Of a DNA stretch of 64,000 bases, positions 1-11,200 are shown piece after piece. Below the pieces are notes generated by a model. The model ran no database searches, was not told the origin of the DNA, and saw only the letters and a list, made by a program, of their open reading frames with translations. The translations under genes were made by a program, and so were the position numbers. Source of the DNA: Neolentinus lepideus HHB14362 ss-1 (lineage: Eukaryota > Basidiomycota > Agaricomycetes > Gloeophyllales > Gloeophyllaceae); NCBI GenBank assembly GCA_001632425.1, contig KV425558.1, positions 221,508 through 285,507 on the forward strand. Reading direction: 5' to 3'. Position 1 is the first letter of the stretch. Each line of letters opens with the position of its first letter.

Positions 1-192
1 GGGTCCAGAGGTCTGCGGTCCTTCCGCGCATATCTATATCCAACGCGGTCAATGTCGTCCACAGTCAAGCGTCTGTGGAACTCACTTCCGTCCGAGATCA
101 GCCTTCTGCAATTCTTGCAACTCCGCGCGCATGGTTTGACCAACGAATCGGCCTGCGATAAACTCAACCGGTTGACCGATCGAGGATGACCT
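1..192 (+). other. Possible 3' end of a gene cut by the left edge
   Basis: Two plus-strand frames are open from the first base. One runs to a TGA at about 190; the other ends in a short C-terminus near 178. I cannot say which is coding, or whether either is, and I recognise no motif. A minus-strand frame of 77 codons (315-82) overlaps and looks like a shadow. Treat this as an unresolved edge fragment. Confidence 0.2.
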
Positions 193-2007
193 GGGCCGAC
201 AGGCCCTCACGAGATTAGGCTGCATTGTGCGACGTCTAAATCCAAGCAGTGGGGTGGCAGCAAGATTGCAGCCGCAGCAGAGGGGCAGTAGGATGATATA
301 TACTATGGTGTCCACCTATAATAACGGTCCTGGAATAACCGTTGGTAAATAGAGAGATAGTGGGAGCCGGGAGTTGGGCTAGGCACTTTATATGAAAGTA
401 TAGGGTGCATTGAGGGAGTTCCCGCCCTAATGCGAGGGAGATTTCAAATAACCTCGCTTAGATCAGTCAGAGAACTGCATGGGCGATTCTCAGATTAGAT
501 CCCGTTTGTTCTCTCACACTGCTCCGGAATTTGTGGTGTTTCCTTTTTGAATGAGAAGAATAAATAGCGTGGCCAGGTCTGCAGACTGCTGTTACTTCAT
601 AATTCACGGAGGTTTTACCATCTTCGCGCGGATAGCAACCACGCTAACATGCATGGATGTCACTCTTGAACTCAAACACTTCTGCTGGTGCGCTATATAA
701 TCATACGTCTCCTGAATGCTGAATAGTCCCTTGGCAGGGTCGTTGTCAAAACCCGAATCAGCACAGCTACCATGTCATGAAGCTGGAGTCTTACTTATCT
801 CGGTGTAGTGCGGAAGACTGCAGCTTCTGCCTTTTCTCGTAGATATCATTCCAGACGGCGGAGAGAGGAAAGGTGAAGAACGAGTTGACAATGCGCTTCA
901 TCCCTGAGTGTCTTCTGCGGTCACGGCATACAGCATCGGCCTTACATCGACTTCGACACGGCCATCCAATGCGCCCTCCTCTACCAGAGGCCGTTATTCA
1001 GGGTAGTCAGGATAGAGCCTGTCCTATGACCGGACATTCAATGAACATGGAACGTCGACACGCCATGAGCAAGGAGCTACGAAGCAGGCAAGGCCTTCGC
1101 AGTGTACCACTGTTCACCCTGTTACAGATGTTGAGTGATTACAACACCGCCATGCAGCTGCAACGTACACTGTGCCATCCGCAACGAATCACACATCTCG
1201 CACCAATCGCACATTGGGTGGGTGGTCTGTAGCCTGGTACACTGCCATAACACTGCAATTACGGCATCATGGCGAGTGGCAATTAACCTATGGGATGCCG
1301 GCATGATTGTCTGTTTTCGTAAAGGACGTATTCGCCGCAGCTGACAGTAGCCGAATGCTGTTCCTGAGCCACCCTGTCAGTGCCAGGTATCTCTTTCCTG
1401 ACTGATAAGCAAAAAAGCAGAAGTCTCTTTGTTGCACTTGCAAGGCAGGTAAGAATTGTACTTCACATGGTATGCTGCTATACTGTGGACTCCGCGTGAA
1501 ATAACCAACCCGATATCTCTGTCAGATCTCCAAGCACACTTTACATAATTTCCACCTACCGCGTAAATCGTAAGATCTCATCATTCTCCGCTGCTTGAGG
1601 GCTCGAAAACCATATGAAAAGTTATAAGACTTTTTCAGGAAGAGTAGTCCCTAAATACAGACCGGCCGTCGGTCTACCACACTGCTTCAGAACCAGCTTC
1701 AGGTTTTGAGGCAGGAGCGGAAGCAAAACCCGGAACCAGAATTGTATGGTTGTACGTGCAGCCGACGGCACCAGATTAGGTAACTGTTTCGAAAGGTTCG
1801 GAGCGAATATCTTGCGTTGAATACTGACCAGCACTTGCAACAGTCCCCATACCATCTCCCCTGGAAACGTTTTCAAGTGTTGTGGCTTCGTCGTAAGGGG
1901 GGGAACCACCAGCCTAGGTAAGGCATATGTTAGTAAGCTGCAAGTCTCGAAACCGGTTGAGGTCGCCGTACTCCAGCCCTGTGGAGAAAACCCATAGCCA
2001 ATCGATC
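193..2007. other. Intergenic, no gene recognised
   Basis: The longest frames are 119 codons on the plus strand (873-1232) and 95 codons on the minus strand (1909-1622). Neither shows a recognisable domain or extends by plausible splicing. A plus-strand stretch near 935-1025 is open in a frame of ordinary amino-acid composition, but it is stopped on both sides. It may be a remnant of an old gene. Confidence 0.5.
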
Positions 2008-3345
2008 ATGAGAGTCGCAACATACAATTTACGATATGACTCAATGCCGGACAGTATAGCCGTGCAAGAGTCTTTATGGAACCTGCCAGACCCTCTAGTG
2101 CCGCCTGAGTTTCTGGGCATGAGGGGGGAACAGCCTTGGAGCGCACGAAGACTAAAGATCATGCAGATTATCAGAGATGAAGACCTCGAGATAATCGGTA
2201 TGTTCCGTCGCGTGCATGCTTTCCATCACGGTCTCTGACTCTTTGCGAAAGGCTTCCAGGAAGCTTTGTTACGACAAGTAAACGACTTGCAAGAGCTGCT
2301 AGGTAGCACCGATTGAGCATGGGTCCGCACTTTTACTGAGTTACAGGACAGGACCTTCTACTTACACTTCGGTCTAGACTGGCGTGGGACGAGATGACGG
2401 TGGTTTTGATGGTGAATTCAGCCCCGTCTTCTACCGCAAAGTATGGTTTTACAAAATGGAGACCTTGCAGCGGATCCCAGTTGCTTAATCCATTCATAGA
2501 TCCTCTGTTTCATTGCTCTCATGTGACACCTTCTGGTTGTCGTAAGTGCTATCCTTCGTTGAAACCGACGGCAATCGAAGTACGATGACCTGGTTACTAG
2601 ACATACGTCGTTCGAGCCATCGAAATTTCCCGGTGTAGGCTCAGTCAGAATATGCACCGTCTGCTGCTTCAAGGTCAAAGGCGGTCTCTCAGCCGATAGC
2701 AGGCACGACATCATGACGATATTAAACACTCATCTCGATGATCAATCGGATGATCAGCGCTGCCTGGCCGCTTCATTGCTCCTGACACGCGCAAGATATG
2801 AGGCGGTCAGTAAGCAGGGCCCTGTGATACTACTGGGTGATTTTAATAGGTATGCGATATAACCTGCGCGTTTGTCTCTATGTTCCGGTCGACCTTGTAA
2901 TTATTTTTCGTCTTGGTGTAACTCTTTCCATGCAGCACACCGACCGGATCGGATTCCGGCGCATACAATATCACTACTGGCGCATCGCAGCCCCTTCCTA
3001 TAGACCCCACCTTCGCCGATAAATATGTCGTGCCAAGTGACAAAGAACTCAGCTTCCATTTTCAAGACTTGCGTGCTGTGACACCCCGTCCGTTCATCTC
3101 GGGCAACTACGCCACCTTCACAGGTTTCGTAGATCCTTGGAATACGTCGCAGTATGCGAGAATTGACTTCATTTTTGGTGGCACCAACGGGTACTGGTGG
3201 GTTAAGAGTTCTTTAATTACTTTGATATGCTGTTGATGCTGTCAGCTTCAGGTCAGTGACTAGTTACCATGTCAGTACATCCTTGACGGATGACGGTGTA
3301 TTGGCGAGCGACCACCGCCCAGTCATCGTAGATCTGAATTTCTAG
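2008..3345 (+). pseudogene. Endonuclease/exonuclease/phosphatase family protein, apparently disrupted
   Basis: The spliced frame resembles a fungal branch of the endonuclease/exonuclease/phosphatase (EEP, DNase I-like) fold. It opens with MRVATYNLRYDS and continues with GVGRDDG, NTHLDDQSDDQR, LLGDFN, YARIDFIF and LASDHRPV. These carry the metal-binding Asn, Asp and His of the family (NLR, THLDD, GDFN, SDHRP). Introns are short and the product would be about 300 residues. Two faults break it. After ELLGSTD the codon where the family, as I recall it, has Trp reads TGA (2314-2316). The intron beginning GTATGG after FYRK then rejoins a frame one base out, and the only phase-compatible donor also makes TGA. 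Both ends look well preserved, so inactivation may be recent. An overlooked splice pattern is the alternative. The substrate is unknown. Confidence 0.6.
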
Positions 3346-3709
3346 CCGTAGTCTTGTGTTCGCATCCAGTGAGCTCGATCATCCTCGCATCCTGAACGGC
3401 GATCAAACAATACGAATATATATATGTGGAACGGAGCAAAACAAACATAATAAGGTCAGATTAGCTTTGAGTACAATCTGGGATACGTCGATCAGTTCAC
3501 GCCATGCATGCTGAACCCTATTCGCTTATATTAAACCCGCGTGAACCCAGCCAACTCGCTTGTCGCCCAGCATATCAGCAACATATGCATCAAGACTAGG
3601 CAGGTCCAGGGTCGAGACCAGCCGCTCCGCCTGAAAGCGCCGTTGGCCCTCGCTGGAGTGACTATATTTGACGAAAGCATCAGTATATTCAAAGAACTGA
3701 GCGGCACGA
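3346..3709. other. Short convergent intergenic region
   Basis: This lies between the ends of the EEP-family gene (+) and the thaumatin-like gene (-). A 69-codon minus-strand frame (3735-3526) and a 65-codon plus-strand frame overlap here. I see no family match for either and take this as the 3' flanking sequence of the two neighbours. Confidence 0.4.
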
Positions 3710-5358
3710 CTATGGGGACGTTCCAGAAGTTCCACTAGCCGGTACCGAGGATGTCGTCGAAGATGAATTGCCTTCAGGCGCTACTGTCCCATTGGCAGAT
3801 CTAGAACACGAAAGAATGCGACCGTCAGCCTCGAGGACAACATACGAAATAGCGAAGAAAATGATAACACAGGATGTTGTTGAGAGCGCCTCCGGTATTC
3901 GATACACAATGCTTGATAAAGTCGCAGAACTCACGGGCAGAATGCCAACGTATAGTCGGCGTTCAGACTGGAACTGCATGACCACAGCGCTGTGTTGCTA
4001 CTCTCGTCGTACGCATAGGCGTATGAGTTCGGGCAATTGCTCTCTCAAAGCCGTGCAAGTCAGCGGAAGCGGAAGGTGCGGTACAAAAATAGCAATCTTG
4101 GGGTAATGCCGCTCAGGTCCCGGACTCACTAAAGTATGAATAATACTCCACGCCCGACGAGGGACATGTTGCGGGCGTGCTATAGCTTCCGCTACAACAG
4201 TTAGGAGAGTCCTCTGCACCCGATGAGACAAAGCGAATCAGGTACGCGCGCCAGATGGTCACAGTCAATTTCAGCAAGGTCGAGAATATGTTGTAAGGAG
4301 CATGAGGTGACATACGAGGGTTTCCATCTAGGTCAGCCGCACACGAGCTCTTGCACCCCACCGGATAGCCGTTTGAGTCGAATGGCCCTTTGAGAGCAGC
4401 TGGGCCTGAGAAGGGGTCAAAAGCAGCTTCCACGAGATGGAAGCAACAATGGGCGTCACTCACAGCTCGGACCGAGATCTACTGGGCAATCGGCTACAGA
4501 GCAGCCCGCAGAATTCATAATGCTCATCGGCAGATTGTACCCGTCAACTAATGATACTGAGCGAGAACAATTAGTCACGCGAGATTTTCGCGAAGACGAA
4601 GGATAATTGACATTGACATACCGTCGTAAAAGTCTCTACTGCTGTCACCATCGAGGGTCCATTCCGCTACCGTAGCCGGGGGCACGCCCTTGTCGATCAT
4701 TAACTTCTCTACACTTCGAAGTCGATCGTTTCACATACTGTACCGGTGTGGGGGTCGCAGTGAAGTCCGCCGTTGCATCCTCCGTCAAGGCAGGAGTTCG
4801 GTCCAGGATCGGTCGTGTTGAAAATACAGTCACGTCGACCCTGTGCATCATCGCATTAAATCCGAGCACGATCAACAATAGCCATCATGCAAATAAAAGT
4901 GAAGTGGCGAGACGCACCCATATTCGGCCCGACTTCCAGTTGTCTGGAACACTGAAGGTTACGGAAGATCCAGGAGGTGCTTCCCATCTGTCGTTCTATG
5001 TTCAGTATTTCCACTAACGCTTCGATATGCATTGCGCACCCGGTGGCCACATCAGGAACGGCGGTACCGACGGACAGATCAGTGTATACCTGGAAGTGCA
5101 TTCAATGATACCAGTTGATCAGCGGTATTCGAAGCGCTTACCGCCGGCCTAATAAGAAAACAGGGCACGAATTAGCACAAGTTCCCGCCTCCATTGAATT
5201 TTCAGTTCTGTCCGATACACTCACCAGATTGTAAAGGAGCAGGAGTTAATGACGGTGAAAGTTCTACCTAATCCGCCAGGGAGAAATAATAGCACCTCTA
5301 AGGGTAAGGCGGCGGCTGTAAGCTTGAACGCCCGATGTAAGCCTTTCACAGTGAACAT
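3710..5358 (-). CDS. Thaumatin-like protein with Ser/Thr-rich tail
   Basis: A thaumatin-like (GH64/PR-5 fold) protein, presumably secreted. Spliced exons give, in order, RTFTVINSCSFTIWPAVYTD, VPDNWKSGRIW, GRRDC, DGGCNGG, VDGYNLPMSIMNSAGC, PVGCKSSCAAD, CCSGSYSTPATCPSSG, YYSYF and NCPNSYAYAYDESSNTALWSC. These are the conserved cysteines and acidic-cleft residues of the family. The gene has at least ten exons. Exon 1 is 5358-5225, exon 2 is a 7-nt microexon (5148-5142), then 5089-5040 and 4987-4918 follow. Without the last intron (3934-3801) the protein would stop at TGA right after FCP; splicing adds about 28 residues rich in Ser, Thr, Gly and Pro, ending at 3710. The start at 5358 gives a weakly hydrophobic leader and is the least certain part. 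Members of this family bind or cleave beta-1,3-glucan; the specific activity here is not shown by the sequence. Confidence 0.88.
5142..5148 (-). other. 7-nt microexon of the thaumatin-like gene
   Basis: On the minus strand the seven bases GCCGGCG are preceded by ...TTATTAG and followed by GTAAGC. Joining them to the flanking exons gives Trp-Pro-Ala-Val in the conserved TIWPAVYTD segment, in frame. Skipping the exon breaks the frame. Confidence 0.75.
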
Positions 5359-6769
5359 TACTAGTCTCGGAGGAATTCCCTAGGGGTAAGGGAATTACGC
5401 TACTCTTTCCTTGCAGGTCGCTGAGAAGCGAGATGGGTGTCGCGTCGCAGGAGAAGTAGTAGAAAAAATTGCACGCCTTCATTATTTCCTGTAATCCAAA
5501 ATAGTGCTTGCGCGATGCTGGTTGTGGAGTACGTTTGCTGCGCGAAAGACGCGTGTAGAGGCATGTGACCGGTGTGCTAATTACGGGCCTCTATATTCCT
5601 CGAGTCTGCGAAAATTCGAAGTTCAGAGTTTTTCTTCGACTTCCGCCACATCTCCGGACTCCGTTTGCTCCTGCCAACGATGATTGCCCTGTGCTATGAT
5701 GGAAAATTTCTCGCTGCCGGGTACACGCTGTCATCTAGACGCTGTCTCTCCGACACGCTCCGACACTGCTGCACTTAGGCTGTACTATCCCATCATCGCC
5801 ATATCGCCAGATGAACTTATCGAACATGGACTTATGTTAACCCCTGCTAGCTACTTGTCAGTCTATTCGCAGCAGAAAGGGGGGCTACGGCTACCATACC
5901 CGTTGTCTGGCCTGGTTAGGATATGCGCCTCAGTCTTCTGGCGACAGCAGCGAGTCAGAGAGAGGATCCAGCAAAGACACACCGAATACAACGCTTCTAT
6001 TTGGTCTCACACGTTCGTATGAACGTTCCCGATATTACTTCCGAGTACTTCAGGCACCACCGCAATCTGGCTCTATGCTCATGGTCCCTTCTCGTCATCG
6101 ACCCAGAGTAATCAGCCGAACTCAAGGACTCTGTCGGTTTGATCATCAAGGACGCATTACGGTCGGTGTCTTATAATGTTCGGCGCCTATTCTAAGAAGG
6201 AATACGAACCGTGCCCGCTATATTACTCTGGGACTCCGTCGAAGACAATTCCTGCCGGCGCTATCACACTCATATTCTGTGCTCCGAAGGCTATGTGCTC
6301 TGGATTGTCGCCATTGTCCCGAACGCCCGATTCAATATACCTATGCTAGTGACTACGATTGTTGACGTGCTGGGTTCTGGAGAGGAAGTTAATCTGCAAG
6401 GCCACAAGGCAAAAGACCTGTTGGCAGAAGCCCCATGTATCCGTCTTCGGAGTGTGCACTGGCCGAGGGAGCGAGCCTGCATTCCTCTCATTGTTGCACA
6501 CATAGAAGGCGCGACGCCGTCATGACACTTCTTCTGGATTATGTCTTTACAGAGTTACAACTACACCACAATTTCCACTGGTTAGCGTTCTGCAGTTGTT
6601 TCTACGTTACATTACTGATTGACTATTCCCTGAAACCTCTGATGCTTCGTGTTACAGAACAGATATACGCCTTGTTGGTGGTTGCGCAACGTCCAACATC
6701 CTTTCGAGATTGAGAAACCGTGGGTGTTTTGGGAAGAAGCACCCAAACAAAGAGCGAGCCCTACTAGAC

Positions 6770-6975
6770 CCTGCTGGAAGCGCGACCGCCAATCCAATAC
6801 AACGTCAACTACAAATGTATGGGATCGTTCTATCGTTTTAGCGAAGACGTTGATTGGTTGCATCATCCTATACCTGCTGGAAGCGCGACCGCCAATCCAA
6901 TACAACGTCAACTACAAATGTATGGGATCGTTCTATCGTTTTAGCGAAGACGTTGATTGGTTGCATCATCCTATA
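6770..6975. repeat. Perfect 103-bp tandem duplication
   Basis: Two copies, 6770-6872 and 6873-6975, are identical over all 103 bases by eye and directly adjacent. Because 103 is not a multiple of three, any frame running through both copies reads them in different phases. One 111-codon frame (6649-6984) nevertheless stays open across the pair. Perfect identity suggests a recent event. Confidence 0.95.
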
Positions 6976-7813
6976 GCGTTTTGATCCGGATGGTCTGGAC
7001 AGACAACAAGACAAGACGAGCGCTCTTGGGTTCCGATATGGTTCTGGACGTGGTACCGCCGCGAAGCTTAAAAGGCATCAGACTCGTCGGCTGTAGCCAA
7101 GCCTCGGACAAACATAGAGGATACCAATCATCAATTAAACTGACTCTTTGTTTGTCGTGACATCATCGTGATGGCGACGCATCGACCGCTCGGGCCCGCG
7201 GTCTTATTTGAAGGGCGTTGGATACTTGCTCGTTCTGTATATTTGTGGCAGTCGTACGGCCGCAGTCCTCCGCAATGTCGCCATCTCGGTTGCCCTTTCA
7301 CCGGGCATGGCATTCGGCGTGAGCTCCACTTACGTTCGTCGCTTAATGACCACCGTCGCAGTGATTTCCAAGCGCAGGTCCGCGTCGTATCGGCTACTCT
7401 CACAGAGACGAGCAACAAGAATACCCGTCGCGACCATGGGAATTCCTTCCAACGTTCGTGTGTCAGGGCGCGATGTCGATCATGCCACCTTTGCCTCAAT
7501 TATGCCAATAGTTCTATCTTTGGCCCGGCAGAGGCGGATAAACGTCTGCCAGCATGCTCTCCGAATCGAGAAGCCTCGGATCGAATGCTTCGTACGGCTA
7601 CTGCAGAGGCATCACTATCGAGTATAGACGACGATAGTGTTCACTGTATGTCTCTGATAATTCCGTACGTATCTGTCCTGTCTTGGTGTTGACGCCTGCC
7701 AACATGTGCGTCTGGTTCGAGTACGGCGGCGTGACCGACCAAGTGAGCGAGGCAAGTGAATTTCACAGGGCTCCACCCTATTTTTGCCACGCCTCCTGGG
7801 CGTATTACACGCA

Positions 7814-7898
7814 CGACAGTGAACGGTGCGATAGTGGATTCTCATAGTGCAGCCTGCGATAGTGAATTCACTAGGATAGTGAAACCTACGATAGTGAA
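7814..7898. repeat. Short degenerate repeat of a GATAGTGAA-like word upstream of the glucan synthase
   Basis: Six imperfect copies of a word close to CGATAGTGAAT occur near 7815, 7829, 7843, 7858, 7874 and 7889. They are spaced about 14-16 bases apart and end roughly 375 bases before the start codon at 8275. This could be a decayed minisatellite or a cluster of protein-binding sites; the sequence alone cannot separate these. Confidence 0.55.
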
Positions 7899-8274
7899 TG
7901 GTTTCCTCTGCTGGGATGATAAGGCGAATTCGCAATAGAGTTTCGAAACACGTTGCATGGAAGCGTTCGTACGAAGCGTGCTATGGAAGAGAAATCGCCA
8001 GTGCCGGGCTGAAGAAAAAGGAAATAAAATAGTAGAAAGCGAAAACAAGTAGTGTTTCCCCTCGTTGGCTGTGGCTTGTTGACTGCCTCTGCACCGGCGC
8101 CCAAAGTTTCAAGGGGGACGCTCAGTGCATGACGCAAAGCGTAAGCCGCAGTCGGAGTTTGCCGAGTTAAGCTGGGCTGTTCTCAGGCGCTGTCCTCCTT
8201 CATCCCTCCCTTTTTCAACGCTCTCGCGCTCGTCGCGCTGTTCGACGCCCACCGCATCCTGCTCATCGCCAGTC

Positions 8275-11200
8275 ATGGCGGCGCCCAGGAATCCTGACAA
8301 CATTTACCCCGGCTCATCTCCGCCTTCGGACCCTCACGACCCCTTCGCCTCTGCCAACCAGAGGTACTACGACAACGACTCTGATCAGGCTGATCCCTAC
8401 CGTCGAAGAGACACCTATGCTTCGGACAGTAGCGATGCAGCCCTCAATGACGACGACAGATTTTATGAACAGGGCGGGAACTACGGGCGCTACGGTGAGT
8501 GACACGTTCCAGGCGGGATAGCCATCCCGGCGCCGACTAAGGCCTTATATCCATCATACTTGTAGGCAACCAGGATACCGACTCCGACGTGGACGTTTAT
8601 GGCCATAAGTACGCTCCTTCTGCCGAGTCTCTGGGTCCGCCGCGTGTGGAATCGTCCACACCGACATTTGCGGATTATGGAGGCCCACCCGGCGCTAGAG
8701 AACAGTATCCTGCGTGGACTGCGGAACGCAACATCCCCCTCTCGAAGGAGGAGATTGAGGACATTTTCCTCGACCTCACTCAGAAATTCGGTTTCCAGCG
8801 CGACTCCATGAGAAACATGGTGCGTAGCATATGATCCCACGCACTTTCGCTGGCCGGTCTTCTGATATCGCATCGTTGTACAATTTAGTTCGACTTCGTG
8901 ATGCAGCTGCTCGACAGTCGCGCGTCGCGGATGTCGCCGGACCAAGCACTACTAACGCTACACGCCGACTATATCGGTGGACAACATGCTAACTACCGCA
9001 AATGGTACTTTGCCGCCCAGCTCGACCTCGATGACGCCGTTGGGCAGACGCAGAACCCGGGGCTGCAGCGACTCAAGTCGACCAAGCGTCGAGGTGGAAG
9101 AGGCGCGGAGAAATCGCTGAGCTCGGCGATGGAGCGGTGGCGTCAGGCTATGAACAACATGAGCCAGTACGACCGCCTGCGACAGATTGCGCTGTACCTC
9201 CTTTGTTGGGGCGAGGCAGCGCAGGTTCGGTTCATTCCCGAATGCTTGTGCTTCATTTTCAAGTGTGCGGATGACTATTATCGGTCCCCGGAGTGCCAGA
9301 ATCGAATGGACCCTGTGCCCGAAGGGTTGTACTTGCGCTCTGTGACCAAGCCGCTTTACCGCTTCATTCGAGACCAAGGCTATGAGGTGATGGATGGCAA
9401 GTTCGTGCGGAGGGAGCGGGATCACGATAAGATCATTGGTTACGATGACGTAAACCAGCTGTTCTGGTACCCCGAGGGGATTGCAAGGATTGTCCTGACG
9501 GACAAGGTGCGTGGCGGCCAATTCGACTCGGTCGTGCAATCCTAACAAGTATCCTAGACGCGTCTCGTCGACGTGCCCCCGGCGCAGCGGTTCATGAAAT
9601 TCGACCGCGTTGACTGGAACCGCGTGTTCTTCAAGACCTACTACGAGAAGCGTTCGTTTGGTCACCTCTTGGTTAACTTCAACCGGATATGGGTAATTCA
9701 TATCTCTCTGTATTGGTTCTACATGGCATATAATTCACCGACGGTCTACGGCGGCGACAACTCCGCTGCCATAACGTGGTCGGCAACTGCGCTTGGGGGT
9801 GCCGTTGCTACCGTCATCATGATCCTCGCCACCATCGCCGAATTCTCCTACATCCCTACTACGTGGAACAACACCTCTCACCTTACGCGTCGGCTGCTAT
9901 TTCTATTCATCACTCTTGCTTTGACTGCGGGTCCGACGTTCTATGTGGGGATCGCGGTGGGGAATCACAGCGGCGGGTCGCTGCCTCTCATTCTAGGAAT
10001 CGTACAGTTCTTTATCTCGGTGGTGGTGACACTGCTGTTTGCAGTGATGCCCTCTGGACGGATGTTCGGGGATCGGGTCGCGAGCAAGTCGAGGAAATAC
10101 TTGGCGAGCCAGACATTCACGGCGAGTTACCCCGATCTTCACTTCCAGGCTCGTCTCGGTTCCATCATTCTCTGGCTTCTGATCTTTGGCTGCAAGTTCG
10201 TGGAGTCCTACTTTTTCTTGACCGCACGGTTCGGAGAGTCCGTCCGGGTCATGTCCGGTATGAAGATCCAAGGGTGTAACGACAAGTACTTCGGCAACGC
10301 GCTCTGCCGCAACCAAGCGGCATTCACGCTGACGATCATGTACATCATGGACCTGGTGCTGTTCTTCTTGGACACGTTCCTCTGGTACATTATTTGGAAT
10401 ACAGTGTTCTCGATCGCGAGGAGTTTCATGCTCGGCTTGAGTATCTGGACGCCGTGGAAGGACATCTACACCCGCTTGCCAAAGAGGATCTACGCTAAGT
10501 TGTTGGCTACCGCGGAAATGGAGGTCAAGTACAAACCTAAGGTGAGGAATATCTTCGCTGATCGCAGCAGTCGTCGCTAACATCTGATGCAGGTTCTCGT
10601 CTCGCAAATCTGGAATGCCATCATTATCTCGATGTACCGCGAGCATCTGCTGTCGATCGAGCACGTCCAGCGGCTGCTGTACCACCAGGTTGACCAGGGC
10701 GGTGAGGGCCGCCGGAGCCTTCGTGCGCCGGAATTTTTCATTTCGCAGAACGACAAAAACTTCAAGGGCGAGTTCTTCCCTCATGGCAGCGAGGCAGAAC
10801 GTCGGATTTCGTTCTTTGCCCAATCTCTGACGACGGCGATCCCCGAGCCTGTACCCGTCGATGCTATGCCGACGTTCACGGTTTTGACCCCGCACTATAG
10901 CGAAAAGGTTAGCAGGCGTGAATTGCGGGTATATGGTTCATGCTGACTCGGTTGTTTAGATTCTTTTGTCGCTACGGGAGATTATCCGTGAGGAGGATCA
11001 GACGACGCGTGTTACGCTGCTCGAGTACCTTAAGCAGCTGCACCCGGTCGAGTGGGACAACTTCGTCAAGGATACCAAGATCTTGGCTGAGGAGTCTCAG
11101 ATGTTTAACGGAGCCAACCCATTCGGAGCTGATGAGAAGGGTCAGTCGAAGACGGATGACCTCCCATTCTACTGTATCGGTTTCAAGAGCGCTGCACCCG

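Larger units (their letters stand above)
5359..8274. other. 2.9-kb region without an identified gene
   Basis: Several plus-strand frames of about 70-175 codons lie here (for example 5684-6022, 6211-6525, 6649-6984, 7168-7692). They overlap each other in different frames, carry no domain I recognise, and do not join by clear splice sites into one protein. The frame at 6211-6525 has the most protein-like composition. Decayed gene remnants are possible. The right end contains a short periodic repeat and serves as the 5' flank of the glucan synthase. Confidence 0.4.

Noticed and set aside
3931..3933. Thaumatin-like protein ending at TGA after FCP
   Set aside because: A consensus GTGAGT donor overlaps that TGA, and the acceptor at 3801 leads to an in-frame tail that ends cleanly at 3710. 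I kept the longer model and noted the alternative.
8958..9701. 247-codon minus-strand frame, and similar long frames opposite the glucan synthase, DBP4, Clp1 and the SAP gene
   Set aside because: They lie antisense to strongly conserved exons and show no motif of their own; GC-rich codon use on the sense strand explains them.
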